Shown here: positions 31,503 through 41,037 of the stretch, one piece after another
Layout: each line of letters begins with the position of its first letter
Numbering within the stretch: position 1 is the first letter of the stretch
Assembly (NCBI GenBank): GCA_001898145.1
Contig: MKSR01000018.1
Coordinates: 1 to 64,000 of the forward strand
Origin: Dyadobacter sp. 50-39
GTDB taxonomy: Bacteria > Bacteroidota > Bacteroidia > Cytophagales > Spirosomataceae
DNA: 64,000 bases
Direction of reading: 5' to 3'
Translations under genes and position numbers: made by a program
The notes under the pieces: generated by a model
The model's input: only the letters and a program-made list of their open reading frames with translations
Database searches by the model: none
What the model was told of the DNA's origin: nothing

Positions 31503-34085
31503 CTACGCCGAATTCCGCGCTGCGTTGATAATCCCGAACATTGCCCGGATAATCAGCTGGTTGTAGGTCTCTACATCTACCGGCAAGTCCTTGGGATCGC
31601 CGGCGAGCATTTGCAATGCATATTGCTGAATGGTGATCAGCGGTAGTACGATGCGCTCACGGGTTTTGATGGAAACTTTGGTGACGTTGTTACTGTCGAG
31701 CAATTCCCTTTGACCCGATACTTCGAGCAATAACTCGCGCGTGAGCAGGAATTCTTCGTACATTTTATCCCAGAATTCGCGGTATTCTTCTTCTTCACGG
31801 AGATATTTGGTGGCCGGGAAAAATGCCTTCGAAAGCGATTGCATCGAGTTTTCAATCAGCGTCCGGAAGAACAGCGATTTCTGGTAAAGTTTCTTGATCT
31901 CCTCTACCTTGTTCTCCTTCGCCAGCGCCTGGATAGCCGTACCAAAGCCGTAAAAGCCCGGCACATTTTGCTTCATCTGCGCCCACGAACCTACAAACGG
32001 GATCGCGCGCAAATCCTCGAATTTCAATCCGCCATCGTCATTTCCGCGTTTCGTAGGGCGGCTTCCGATATTGGTTTGGCCGTAAAAACGCAACGGCGTC
32101 TTCTTATCGAGGTATTTGACAAACATCGGATGGTTTTTCAGATCCAGATAGGAATTGTAGGCAATTTCAGCCATTTCCTCGATCAGCTCCTTGTCGGCGT
32201 CGGTCAGTTCGTCTTCGCGGTGGCCTTTGAAAAGGTGGTTTTCTAGACCGGCGGTAAACAGTCTTTCCAGGTTATACATGGCCGTGGTAACGGTACCATA
32301 ATTAGAGCTGATGGTCTGGCCCTGAACTGTAAGCTGTATCTCCTTGTCTTCGATGTCTTTGCCGAGCGACGAGTAGAAGTTATGGTTGTTGCCACCGCCA
32401 CGCGCAGGAGGTCCCCCGCGGCCGTCGAAGAAGGTGACCTTAATGCCAAACTCGCGTGAAACCTTGGTTAGTTCTTCCTTAGCGCGGTAGATCGACCAGT
32501 TAGCACGGAGATAGCCGCCATCTTTGGTACCATCCGAGAATCCTACCATAATGGTCTGGTGGTTCTCACGGTTGGTGAGGTGGTTGCGATAATAAGGATT
32601 CTCGTATAACGTACGCATGATGCCCGGCGCGTTCGCGAGGTCATCCACCGTTTCGAAAAGTGGTACGACGTCCAACGCCAGCTTGCCTTCTTCGTCCGCA
32701 ATCAGGTTTTTGGCCAGCGCCACTACCTGCATGACGTTCAATGCAGAGGTATTATTACTGATTACATAGCGATGTGCGCCTTTTTCACCATTTCTTTCCT
32801 GAATGGTCTTGATGGCCCTGATCGACCCGAGAATGTCCTTGGTCAGTTCGTCCTCGTAGTCTTCGTCACGAAGGGGTATATTCAGCGACAGCAGCAAATC
32901 GATCTTTTTCGCCTCGTCCCAGCTTTCGTAATCGCTGTATTTCAGGAGCGGAACCTTCTTTTCCAGCCTTTTCAAAACATCCTCCCACGCTTTGCCGTGC
33001 TTGCGGCTATCCTGGCGAACGTCGAGGCTTGCGAAGAAGAAACCGAACAGGTTCAGTTTCAATATAAAATTATCCAGCAGCTCCACGAACAACCCCTGGT
33101 GCTTGTTTACCAGTACTTCACGTGCTTTCAGCAGCTCGTCGACCAGTTCCTGGGCATTTTCGTAACCTTCTTCGAAAGGTCCGAAAATGGTACTGTTCAT
33201 CTTTTTCTCAGCCAGCGAAACCGCGTCGTCGACCCCTTTAAATGTGAGGCGGCGTTTCAGCTGGCGAATATCACGGTAGTAACCGCGGAGCAGCGTCTCA
33301 CGCAGGCGTGCCGCCACTTTCAATGTAATATCCGGGTTCACAAACGGGTTGCCGTCGCGGTCACCGCCCGGCCAGAAGCCCAGACGGAAGACATTCGGAT
33401 AAGGCCAGTCGTGAACGCTCATGCCCAGACCATTGATCAGTTTTTCCAGAATGGACGGAATGGCATCATAATATACGTTCTCAAGGAACCAGCAAAGGCT
33501 TACGGCCTCGTCGAACGGCGTCGGCTTTTCGTGGTTAATGAAGGCCGTTTTACCCAGCTGCAACAGCAACTGATTTACTTCCGTAAAATCGTTGGCTTTG
33601 ATCGCATCTTCCAGATCGTTGATGATCCCCAACACTTTGCCCGAATAAAACTGGGTTGGGTGGGCGGTAAGTACGATACGCACGCTGAAATCTTCCAGCT
33701 TGGCGAGCAATTTCTTTTTAAGTTCGTCATTTTCCAGGCGCTCGGTCAGGTAGGTTACCGAACCTTTGCCCGTCAGGTCGTGCGTTTCATCGAATGCAGC
33801 GTCTTCCACCGAGTCGAAAAGTACGACCTGGCGCTCGATGTATTGGATAAATGCAAAAAGCAGGTCCGCACGTTCTTTGGGGGTAGCCGTTTCCAGGAGC
33901 TCTGAAAAAAAATGCTCGATGATTTCTTTGGGAGATTTCCCTTCCTGAAAACCCATTTCGCTTTGCTGGGTCAGTATCGGAAGCAGAGAGCCCGTTTGGA
34001 AAATACCGCGGTAGGGTAAGCTCAGAAACAGGCTATTAAAAATATTATACTTCGTTACAACTGCGTCCTGGAAAGTATTATTCAT
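31503..34085 (-). CDS. ppc: Phosphoenolpyruvate carboxylase
   Basis: 860 residues. It carboxylates phosphoenolpyruvate to oxaloacetate, the anaplerotic feed of the citric acid cycle. Catalytic and binding blocks are present: His142 in VLTAHPTQFYSGK, RLGFWPGGDRDGNPFV, MVGFSDGTKDGGYLRA with the catalytic Lys, FFDGRGGPPARGGG, and IGSRPTKRG. It is somewhat shorter than the enterobacterial enzyme (about 880) and of the type common in Bacteroidota. It has its own promoter and terminator. xerC lies 66 bp upstream on the same strand. Confidence 0.96.
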   Translation of the reverse strand: MNNTFQDAVVTKYNIFNSLFLSLPYRGIFQTGSLLPILTQQSEMGFQEGKSPKEIIEHFFSELLETATPKERADLLFAFIQYIERQVVLFDSVEDAAFDETHDLTGKGSVTYLTERLENDELKKKLLAKLEDFSVRIVLTAHPTQFYSGKVLGIINDLEDAIKANDFTEVNQLLLQLGKTAFINHEKPTPFDEAVSLCWFLENVYYDAIPSILEKLINGLGMSVHDWPYPNVFRLGFWPGGDRDGNPFVNPDITLKVAARLRETLLRGYYRDIRQLKRRLTFKGVDDAVSLAEKKMNSTIFGPFEEGYENAQELVDELLKAREVLVNKHQGLFVELLDNFILKLNLFGFFFASLDVRQDSRKHGKAWEDVLKRLEKKVPLLKYSDYESWDEAKKIDLLLSLNIPLRDEDYEDELTKDILGSIRAIKTIQERNGEKGAHRYVISNNTSALNVMQVVALAKNLIADEEGKLALDVVPLFETVDDLANAPGIMRTLYENPYYRNHLTNRENHQTIMVGFSDGTKDGGYLRANWSIYRAKEELTKVSREFGIKVTFFDGRGGPPARGGGNNHNFYSSLGKDIEDKEIQLTVQGQTISSNYGTVTTAMYNLERLFTAGLENHLFKGHREDELTDADKELIEEMAEIAYNSYLDLKNHPMFVKYLDKKTPLRFYGQTNIGSRPTKRGNDDGGLKFEDLRAIPFVGSWAQMKQNVPGFYGFGTAIQALAKENKVEEIKKLYQKSLFFRTLIENSMQSLSKAFFPATKYLREEEEYREFWDKMYEEFLLTRELLLEVSGQRELLDSNNVTKVSIKTRERIVLPLITIQQYALQMLAGDPKDLPVDVETYNQLIIRAMFGIINAARNSA

Positions 34086-34126
34086 AATGGAGTGACGAAA
34101 TTATATTTTGAAATTTGCACTGAAGG

Positions 34127-34134
34127 CAAATATA
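34127..34134 (-). promoter_or_regulatory. Putative -7 promoter element of ppc
   Basis: On the minus strand this reads TATATTTG, a match to TAnnTTTG, about 42 bp before the ppc ATG and just downstream of the xerC stop. ppc is therefore likely transcribed on its own. Confidence 0.5.
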
Positions 34135-34151
34135 ACTTTAAAAAATGGGTT

Positions 34152-35024
34152 TCAGGCTTTGGGGTGCGCCTGTTGATGCGTTTTTTTAAGCTTTTCGATG
34201 GAGTTATGGGTGTAAATCTGCGTGGCGGCCAGGTTGGCGTGGCCCAGTAACTCCTTGATCGCATTGAGGTCGGCGCCGCGGTTGAGCAAGTGCGTGGCAT
34301 ACGTATGCCTGAGCACGTGCGGGCTCTTCTGCGCAAGCGTCGTAACGGCGGAGAGGTATTGCTTCACCTTTCTCTGCACGAAAACCGGGTAAATGGCCTT
34401 GTTTGAATCGGTTAGCAGCAAAATGTCGGTATCCTCTTCCGGCGCACGCTGCGCTATATATTGTTGTAGTACCTCCACCAGAGACTTAGAAACGGGCACG
34501 ATCCGCTCCTTCGATCGCTTTCCGAAGACACGGATGGTCCTGGCGGGTAAATTAAGATCTTTCAATTCCAGCCCGACGAGTTCCGAAAGCCGGATCCCGC
34601 TGCCGTACAGCAGCTCCATGATCACCCTGTCGCGAAGCCCTTCGAAATCGTCGGTGAATGTGCCTTCCCCGAAAAGCATTTCCATGGATTTCTCCTCCAC
34701 AAAGGCAGGCAGCTTTTTGCGCGTTTTCAAAGCCGACAGGATTTTCGTCGGATCACTGTCAATGTGCTTTTTCTTTCTGAGATAACCGTAAAACGTCCGC
34801 AATGCAGCAATTTTCCGGTTTATGGACGACGGATTGAGCCCTTCCTCCATTAAACTGACCACCCACGACCGTAGCATAGGCGCCTTCGCGGTTTCGGGCT
34901 CGGCGCATTCGTATTGAAAAAGGAGGTATTTCTGAAACTGTTCGAGATCAGTCTGATACGATTTGACGGTGTGCGCACTGGCACGCTTTTCGAATTGGAG
35001 AAATTCCAGAAATGGCGCTATCAT
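34152..35024 (-). CDS. xerC: Tyrosine recombinase XerC
   Basis: 290 residues from the ATG at 35024; the frame extends five codons further to 35039, but the shorter start fits the family N-terminus (FLEFLQFEKRASAHTVKSY). It resolves chromosome dimers at dif with XerD. The SAM-like N-terminal core-binding domain covers about 1-90. The catalytic domain has Arg145 (GSGIRLSEL), Lys169, His236 and Arg239 (HVLRHTYATHLL), His262 (LLGHANLAATQIYTH) and the nucleophile Tyr271. No att site or phage genes are nearby, so it is the housekeeping recombinase and not an integrase. It is followed by ppc and preceded by rpsU on the same strand. Confidence 0.9.
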   Translation of the reverse strand: MIAPFLEFLQFEKRASAHTVKSYQTDLEQFQKYLLFQYECAEPETAKAPMLRSWVVSLMEEGLNPSSINRKIAALRTFYGYLRKKKHIDSDPTKILSALKTRKKLPAFVEEKSMEMLFGEGTFTDDFEGLRDRVIMELLYGSGIRLSELVGLELKDLNLPARTIRVFGKRSKERIVPVSKSLVEVLQQYIAQRAPEEDTDILLLTDSNKAIYPVFVQRKVKQYLSAVTTLAQKSPHVLRHTYATHLLNRGADLNAIKELLGHANLAATQIYTHNSIEKLKKTHQQAHPKA

Positions 35025-35034
35025 AATCCGAACA

Positions 35035-35069
35035 TACAAAAAGGAGCCATCTTATTCAAGATAGCTCCT
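35035..35069 (-). terminator. Terminator of rpsU
   Basis: A 12-bp stem with one mismatch (35042-35053 with 35058-35069, core AGGAGC) and a 4-nt loop ATTC. On the minus strand the exit is TTTTTGT. It ends just before the xerC start region. Confidence 0.75.
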
Positions 35070-35130
35070 CTCGTATGATATGGATACAATAATCCTATAG
35101 AAGTCTTTCAGAGAACCATTCCGCCAGGAA

Positions 35131-35325
35131 CTAGTCTTCTAAGTGACCGTAAGTTTTCTCTTTGTAAACGGCACGCAAAACTTCGAAACGACGCTTAACA
35201 GATGGTTTTTCGAAAGCTGTACGGGCACGAAGCTCACGCATTGTACCAGTTCTTTCAAATTTCTTCTTGTAACGCTTAAGAGCGCGATCAATCGATTCGT
35301 TGTCTTTAATGTTAATAATAAGCAT
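35131..35325 (-). CDS. rpsU: 30S ribosomal protein S21
   Basis: 64 residues, the normal size. The S21 signature is complete: MLIINIKDNESIDRALKRYK, FERTGTMRELRARTAFEKPS and SVKRRFEVLRAVYKEK. It sits on the platform of the small subunit near the anti-Shine-Dalgarno region. Bacteroidota S21 is involved in occluding that region in the ribosome, in line with the weak Shine-Dalgarno sites seen across this window; the link is from established knowledge. It has its own terminator ahead of xerC. Confidence 0.97.
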   Translation of the reverse strand: MLIINIKDNESIDRALKRYKKKFERTGTMRELRARTAFEKPSVKRRFEVLRAVYKEKTYGHLED

Positions 35326-35426
35326 GCTTATAATTTCTAATGTTCTTTGAATTGGTTTCTGAAATCGGACTGCAAAGAAAAACTATATCCAACAGAAAAT
35401 CAAGAAATAAGTCGTTAAAATTCGTT

Positions 35427-35434
35427 TATTTTTG
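35427..35434 (+). promoter_or_regulatory. Putative -7 promoter element of the ppx-type gene
   Basis: TATTTTTG matches TAnnTTTG, 49 bp before the ATG at 35483. No clear -33 TTTG at the usual spacing. Confidence 0.4.
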
Positions 35435-35482
35435 TGTCCATTGCATTGAAACACTAGTCATTAACAGATTAAATAGCCCGAT

Positions 35483-36418
35483 ATGAGTTCCAGACTGGGA
35501 ATAATTGATTTAGGCACCAACACATTTCACCTGCTGATCGCGGAGCCGAATGGCGCTCATTTCAAGACTGTTTTCCATGAAAGCAGGCCTGCCAGGATCG
35601 GTCTGGGTGGTATCAACAAACGCATTATCACGCCCGAAGCGCAGGACCGCGCGCTGGCGGTACTCACCTATTTCCGCGAAAAGCTCGACGCTTTTGAAGT
35701 AATGCCCGAAAAAACCTTTGCATTCGGAACCAGCGCAGTGCGAAATGCCGACAACCGGCACGCCTTCTGCTCCGAAATTTTTGAAAAAACGAATATTGAA
35801 GTCACGGTCATCGACGGTAACCGGGAGGCGGAGTACATTTACAAGGGCGTCTGCCACGGCGCCGATATTGGCGATGGCCCTTCGCTGATCATGGACATCG
35901 GCGGCGGCAGCGTGGAATTTATCATCGGCAACCGCTCCCAGATTTACTGGAAACAAAGCTTCGAAATCGGCGGACAACGGCTGATGGAAAAATTCATGCG
36001 GAACGACCCGCTTTCACAGGCCGACCGCCGCGCCCTCTACAATCATTTCGACGAAAACCTGATCCCGCTGGCCAATGCGGTGCATCAATATGCACCTGAA
36101 AAGCTGGTAGGGTCCTCGGGAACGTTCGACACACTCGTCGATATCGACTTCCATCACCGCACCGGCAGCTGGCCACCGGCAGCCCAAACAGATTTTGACA
36201 TATCACAGGAAGAATTTTACCGTGCCTATGCGCTAATCCTGTCGGGCAACCACGACGAACGCATGGCCATTCCGGGCATGATCGAGCTGCGTGTGGATAT
36301 GATCGTGGTGGCCGTTTGCCTGATCGACTATGTACTCAAAACGCATGGTATCCGGCAGATCCAGGTTTCCAAATATGCCCTTAAAGAAGGCGTCCTGGCC
36401 GAACTAATGTCCAGGTAG
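35483..36418 (+). CDS. Ppx/GppA-family exopolyphosphatase
   Basis: 311 residues, the short single-domain form with only the actin-like ASKHA phosphatase core. LGIIDLGTNTFHLLIAE is the first phosphate loop, FGTSAVRNADNRHAF the conserved middle, and IMDIGGGSVEFIIGN the second phosphate loop. GSSGTFDTLVDI and ELRVDMIVVAVCLID finish the core. The C-terminal HD-like domain of long Ppx proteins is absent. It hydrolyses inorganic polyphosphate or the 5'-phosphate of pppGpp; which one cannot be told here. It is followed by the large metalloprotease gene after 55 bp. Confidence 0.93.
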   Translation: MSSRLGIIDLGTNTFHLLIAEPNGAHFKTVFHESRPARIGLGGINKRIITPEAQDRALAVLTYFREKLDAFEVMPEKTFAFGTSAVRNADNRHAFCSEIFEKTNIEVTVIDGNREAEYIYKGVCHGADIGDGPSLIMDIGGGSVEFIIGNRSQIYWKQSFEIGGQRLMEKFMRNDPLSQADRRALYNHFDENLIPLANAVHQYAPEKLVGSSGTFDTLVDIDFHHRTGSWPPAAQTDFDISQEEFYRAYALILSGNHDERMAIPGMIELRVDMIVVAVCLIDYVLKTHGIRQIQVSKYALKEGVLAELMSR

Positions 36419-36473
36419 CCCCCTAACCTCTCATTTATTTACACCTTTTATACTTTATCCAAAAACCAACTCT

Positions 36474-39053
36474 ATGAGATTAATGCGTTACCTTCTCCTC
36501 GCGGCGCTGGCATTCGTGTACATGCACGACGCGCACGCGCAACGAAAGAAAAAGAAAGAAAAACAGGAAGACGTCAAGATTGAAAAGGCCGTCGACGCGG
36601 TGGCTTCCGCAGTGAAAGACAAGCTGAAAGACGACAAAAAGAAAGGGCCGAAAGCATTCAAAGACCTCATCGACAGCACCAATGCGATTAGCCAGAAAGG
36701 TATGATTTCGGTACATAAGGTGGATGATAAATGGTATTTCGAAATCGCCGATTCCCTCCTGAACCGGGACATTATGGCGGTAACCCGCTATTCGAAAACC
36801 GCAGCCGGCGGCGGAATTTTCGGGGGCGAGGAAGTGAACCGCCAGATGATCCGCTGGGAAAGGGGAATGGACAACAACCTGCTGCTGCGCTCCGTAACGA
36901 TGGTAATGACCAGCGCCGATAGTACCAAACCGATTTTCCAGGCTGTAAAAAACTCTAATTCCGACCCTATTATCGGCGTTTTTGATATTAAAGCAGTGAA
37001 AAAAGAGCCTGCGAAAACTTCGGTGATCGACGTTACGGAGTTCTTCAACTCGGATAATCAGGTGTTTTCGCTGAGCTCGGTAAGCAAGCAATTGCTGAAA
37101 CTTGCTACATTCAAAAAAGAGGCGTCATTTATCTCCAAAATCAGCACTTACCCGATCAATACCGAAATCCGGACGATCAAAACATTCAATGTGACGCCCC
37201 AGATGCTGACCCCGACGCCGGTGCCTTCGATAGGGCAGTACCTGCCGTCCGGTCTGGACGCGGGCGTCGTAACGTTCGAAATGAACTCTTCGCTGATCCT
37301 GCTTCCAAAATCGCCCATGAAAAAGCGGATTTTCGACAGCCGGGTAGGTTATTTTGCTAACCAATATGCCACATTCGGTGAAGAATCGCAGCGCTCCGAC
37401 ACAGAGGTGTTTGCCGTAAGATGGCGCCTCGAACCGAAGAATGCCGAGGACGCGAAGAAGCAGAAAAACGGCGAGCTGATCGAGCCCAAAAAGCCGATCG
37501 TTTACTACATTGACCCGGCAACACCGGAGAAATGGCGCAAATACCTCAAAGCCGGCGTAGACGACTGGCAGGTGGCATTTGAAAAAGCCGGCTGGAAAAA
37601 CGCCATCCGCGGCGAGTACTGGCCGGAAGGCGACACCACCATGAGCCTGGAAGACGCTCGGTACTCGGTGATCCGTTATTTCGCGGCAGATATCCAGAAT
37701 GCTTACGGGCCTAACGTGCACGACCCGCGCAGCGGAGAGATCCTTGAAAGCCACATCGGCTGGTACCACAACGTAATGCGCCTGCTTCGCAACTGGTACA
37801 TTATCCAGGCGGCGGCCGTGGACCCGAAGGCACGCACCAAAAAGTTTGATGATGAATTGATGGGCCAGCTGGTTCGTTTCGTGTCGTCGCACGAAATCGG
37901 CCACACGCTCGGTTTGCGGCACAACATGGGCGCCAGCTCGGCCACACCGGTTGAAAAGCTGCGCGACAAAACCTGGATTGCTGAACACGGACATACCTCG
38001 TCTATTATGGATTACGCGCGTTTCAACTACGTGGCGCAACCCGAAGACGGCATTACCGACCTTTTCCCGCGCATTGGCGACTACGATAAATGGGCTATTC
38101 AATGGGGTTACAGCTATCTCCCTGACGCCCAGGACGCCCAGGCCGAAAAGCTTGCGCTGAATAGCCTTACCAAAGAGGCTTACAAGGACAACCGCCTGCA
38201 TTTCGGAACGGAGATCAGCCCGTACGACCCGCGTTACCAGACCGAGGATTTGAGCGACAATGCCATGAAAGCTTCGGAATATGGTATTAAAAACCTGAAA
38301 CGCATTCTTCCCAACCTGATAGAATGGAGCAAGGAAGACGGCGAAAGCTACAAGGAGCTGGATGAAATTTATGGTAATGTGGTCACGCAATACCGCCGCT
38401 ATCTCGGTCACGTCATTAAAAACGTGGGTGGTATTTACGATACGCCTACTACTTACGACATGGAAGGCCCGACTTTCACCACGGTTCCTAAGGCTACCCA
38501 AAAGGAAGCTATCGATTTCCTGAATGCCCAGCTTTTCAAAACACCCATCTGGCTTTTGGACCAGAATATCCTGAACAAAGTGAAGCCCGAAACCGGTATG
38601 GAGGCCGTTAAGGCATTGCAGGATTATGCGTTGACGGCCCTTTTCGCCGGGGACCGGGCAGTGAGGCTGATGGAAACCGGCATTTCAGCCAAAAACTATA
38701 CGCTCGACGATCTGTTTACCGATCTGGAAGCAGGAATCTGGTCGGAAATCAAAACCGGAAAGTCGATTGACCTGTACCGCCGGAATCTTCAAAAAGTGTA
38801 TGCAGAAAAACTGATTTCGCTGTTGAAACCCGGCCGCGCCAATGTACAGTCTATCCCGGTTGGCATTACTTATGGCTTCTCGACACGCTCGGTGGAGCTT
38901 GAAAAAACCGATCTGCCGTCAATTGCCCGTGCGCATCTGGAAAGCCTGAAAACAGCGGTAAATGCTGCCGCGGTAAAAAGCACGGACAAGAATACGAAGT
39001 ACCATTTGCAGGACGTGTCGCAAAGGATCAAGCAGGCACTTGATCCGAAATAA
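36474..39053 (+). CDS. Large zinc metalloprotease with DUF5117 and DUF5118
   Basis: 859 residues with a signal peptide (about 1-22, HDAHA-QR) followed by a Lys-rich segment (about 24-65). The DUF5118 and DUF5117 domains precede a zinc-protease core with HEIGHTLGLRHN (His473, His477 and His483 as ligands, Glu474 as base), the long metzincin form, and a Met-turn-like SIMDYARFNYVAQPEDG. A C-terminal helical domain of about 250 residues closes the protein. This is a Bacteroidota family of periplasmic or outer-membrane-linked proteases; the substrate is unknown. It is 55 bp downstream of the ppx-type gene and has its own terminator. Confidence 0.9.
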   Translation: MRLMRYLLLAALAFVYMHDAHAQRKKKKEKQEDVKIEKAVDAVASAVKDKLKDDKKKGPKAFKDLIDSTNAISQKGMISVHKVDDKWYFEIADSLLNRDIMAVTRYSKTAAGGGIFGGEEVNRQMIRWERGMDNNLLLRSVTMVMTSADSTKPIFQAVKNSNSDPIIGVFDIKAVKKEPAKTSVIDVTEFFNSDNQVFSLSSVSKQLLKLATFKKEASFISKISTYPINTEIRTIKTFNVTPQMLTPTPVPSIGQYLPSGLDAGVVTFEMNSSLILLPKSPMKKRIFDSRVGYFANQYATFGEESQRSDTEVFAVRWRLEPKNAEDAKKQKNGELIEPKKPIVYYIDPATPEKWRKYLKAGVDDWQVAFEKAGWKNAIRGEYWPEGDTTMSLEDARYSVIRYFAADIQNAYGPNVHDPRSGEILESHIGWYHNVMRLLRNWYIIQAAAVDPKARTKKFDDELMGQLVRFVSSHEIGHTLGLRHNMGASSATPVEKLRDKTWIAEHGHTSSIMDYARFNYVAQPEDGITDLFPRIGDYDKWAIQWGYSYLPDAQDAQAEKLALNSLTKEAYKDNRLHFGTEISPYDPRYQTEDLSDNAMKASEYGIKNLKRILPNLIEWSKEDGESYKELDEIYGNVVTQYRRYLGHVIKNVGGIYDTPTTYDMEGPTFTTVPKATQKEAIDFLNAQLFKTPIWLLDQNILNKVKPETGMEAVKALQDYALTALFAGDRAVRLMETGISAKNYTLDDLFTDLEAGIWSEIKTGKSIDLYRRNLQKVYAEKLISLLKPGRANVQSIPVGITYGFSTRSVELEKTDLPSIARAHLESLKTAVNAAAVKSTDKNTKYHLQDVSQRIKQALDPK

Positions 39054-39062
39054 CGTATATTG

Positions 39063-39104
39063 AATCAGGCAGGTCGGAAACGGCTTGCCTGATTTACTTT
39101 TTAA
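39063..39104 (+). terminator. Terminator after the DUF5117 metalloprotease gene
   Basis: A perfect 9-bp stem AATCAGGCA/TGCCTGATT (39063-39071 with 39086-39094) followed by TACTTTTTAACCTTTT. Confidence 0.6.
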
Positions 39105-39115
39105 CCTTTTGGAAA

Positions 39116-39790
39116 ATGTCGGACCTCACCGAACTGCTCCGCCGCCATCCCGGATTCCATGCTATCGTGCAGAATGGCAAACCCTACCGCAAGCTCGACT
39201 TTTCAGCGGGCAACACCGATTTGCTGACGCGGGACCTGGGGGAAACACGTCATTTTTCCGAGTACGTTTTCGGTGAACTGCTTTCTGAGAATACATTCAA
39301 TGGAATTGGCGGCTATGGCGAGGACAGGGTTATTTACAGGCAACGGAAGCATTTTTCCGCCGATACCGAAAAGCCGCGCAGTATTCATTTGGGAGTGGAT
39401 ATCTGGGCCGGGGCCGGAACGCCGCTTTACGCCCCGCTCGAAGCGACCGTGCATAGTTTCGCATTCAACGACCATTACGGAGACTACGGCCCGACCATTA
39501 TTCTTGCACACGAAATAAGCGGGATGACTTTCTTCACGCTGTACGGGCATTTATCGTTAAGTTCTCTCGAAGATTTGCACGAAGGCGAAACCATCAAAGC
39601 CGGCGAAACTTTCGCCACCATCGGCCCTTACCCAGAAAACGGCGACTGGCCGCCACATCTCCATTTCCAGGTTATACGTGATATGGGAAGTTATAAGGGA
39701 GATTTTCCAGGTGTATGCAATGCTGCGGATCAGGATTATTATTTGAATTTGTGCCCTGATCCGCAGTTGATTTTGAGGATTAACACTTAA
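39116..39790 (+). CDS. M23-family peptidase
   Basis: 224 residues. The lysostaphin/LytM-type fold is present: SIHLGVDIWAGAGTPLYAPL carries the first zinc ligands His and Asp, FFTLYGHLSL the catalytic His, and PPHLHFQVI the HxH motif. No signal peptide is visible, which is unusual for a wall hydrolase and suggests either a non-murein substrate or a cytoplasmic role. The N-terminal 80 residues are a separate unassigned domain. The stop codon overlaps that of the convergent MFS gene in a shared TTAA. Confidence 0.88.
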   Translation: MSDLTELLRRHPGFHAIVQNGKPYRKLDFSAGNTDLLTRDLGETRHFSEYVFGELLSENTFNGIGGYGEDRVIYRQRKHFSADTEKPRSIHLGVDIWAGAGTPLYAPLEATVHSFAFNDHYGDYGPTIILAHEISGMTFFTLYGHLSLSSLEDLHEGETIKAGETFATIGPYPENGDWPPHLHFQVIRDMGSYKGDFPGVCNAADQDYYLNLCPDPQLILRINT

Positions 39791-41037
39791 TGCTTCTTCT
39801 CCAAATTCGGAAGAAAACCTGTCAACAATCCGATCAACGGTAAAAACGAGCAGATCCAGAAGACGTACTCGATGCTCGTCTTATCTGCCAACGTTCCGAG
39901 AATGGCCGAGCCGATACCTGCGATACCGAATGCGAAACCGAAGAACAGGCCGGCGATCATTCCTACTTTTCCGGGAATCAGTTCCTGCGCGTAGACGAGG
40001 ATTGCAGAGAATGCAGAAGACAAAATCAAACCGATAATGCAGCTCAATACGCCTGTCCAGAATAAATCCACATAGGGCAACAGCAATGCAAATGGAGCCG
40101 CACCAAGGATCGAGATCCAGATCACATATTTACGCCCGATGCGGTCGCCTACCGGCCCGCCGATGAATGTCCCCGCCGCTACTGCAAAAAGGAATGCAAA
40201 CAGGTAAATCTGCGAGCTTTGAATCGAAACACCGAATTTATCGATCAGGTAAAAAGTGAAATAGCTCGAAATGCTCGCCATGTAAATGTACTTCGAGAAG
40301 ATCAGCAGGAGCAGAATACCAATCGAAACCACCACTTTGGATTTTGGCAAAGATGTTTCCTGCTTCACCGCGCTGGCCACTTTGGGAACGACCGTCGTCA
40401 GGCTTTGTTTATACCATCCTCCTACCCAGGAAAGAATAATGATCGCCAGCAATGCTACAAGCGAGAACCATATCACCTGAAAGCGTCCGTAAGGCAGCAA
40501 TATCAATGCCGCCAGCAATGGCCCGAGCGAACTGCCTGCGTTGCCACCAACCTGGAACAGCGATTGCGCCATTCCGTGCTTGCCGCCGGACGCCATGCGC
40601 GCCACGCGTGAAGCCTCGGGGTGGAATACCGCCGAACCAATGCCGATCAGACCGACGGAAAGCAGTACGATATGAAAACTGTTTGCGATGGAAAGTGAAA
40701 TGAGTCCCAGCAATGTAAAACACATGCCAACCGCCAATGCATAAGGCTGCGGCCTCTTGTCGGTAAAAGAACCCACAAGCGGCTGGAATACCGAAGCACT
40801 CACCTGGAATGTAAATGTAATGAGTCCGATCTGCGAAAAGCTGAGATGGAACGAGTCCTTCACCATCGGATAGATCGACGGGATGAGGGACTGCATCGTA
40901 TCATTCAGCAAGTGGGAAAAACTCAGCGCCAGAAGGATGGGAAATACGGTCTGGGAGGCGGAAACCGGGGCCACCGTGTCCACGGCAGCAGCATTCGCGG
41001 CGGAAGGATTCTGGTCGAAACTTTTCATAGCATTCAA
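39787..41037 (-). CDS. fsr: Fosmidomycin-resistance-type MFS transporter
   Basis: 416 residues with twelve predicted membrane helices. SFSHLLNDTMQSLIPSIYP, SQIGLITFTFQVSASVFQP and IGIGSAVFHPEASRVARMAS are the hallmarks of the Fsr subgroup of the major facilitator superfamily. These are proton-driven exporters; fosmidomycin resistance is known for the E. coli member, but the natural substrate here is unknown. The start may be 41037 or the ATG at 41028. A stable hairpin ends only 6 bp before the first ATG. Its stop shares four bases with the M23 gene. Confidence 0.9.
   Translation of the reverse strand: MNAMKSFDQNPSAANAAAVDTVAPVSASQTVFPILLALSFSHLLNDTMQSLIPSIYPMVKDSFHLSFSQIGLITFTFQVSASVFQPLVGSFTDKRPQPYALAVGMCFTLLGLISLSIANSFHIVLLSVGLIGIGSAVFHPEASRVARMASGGKHGMAQSLFQVGGNAGSSLGPLLAALILLPYGRFQVIWFSLVALLAIIILSWVGGWYKQSLTTVVPKVASAVKQETSLPKSKVVVSIGILLLLIFSKYIYMASISSYFTFYLIDKFGVSIQSSQIYLFAFLFAVAAGTFIGGPVGDRIGRKYVIWISILGAAPFALLLPYVDLFWTGVLSCIIGLILSSAFSAILVYAQELIPGKVGMIAGLFFGFAFGIAGIGSAILGTLADKTSIEYVFWICSFLPLIGLLTGFLPNLEKKH

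Noticed and set aside
32772-33905. A 377-codon open frame antisense to ppc
   Set aside because: ppc is unambiguous; the antisense frame arises from its codon bias.
34152-35024. Tyrosine recombinase as a possible phage or island integrase
   Set aside because: Length, motifs and neighbours (rpsU, ppc) fit housekeeping XerC. No tRNA, att duplication or phage gene is near.
37125-38501. A 458-codon open frame antisense to the DUF5117 metalloprotease
   Set aside because: The sense strand carries the HExxHxxGxxH motif and a continuous domain structure. The antisense product has no family features.
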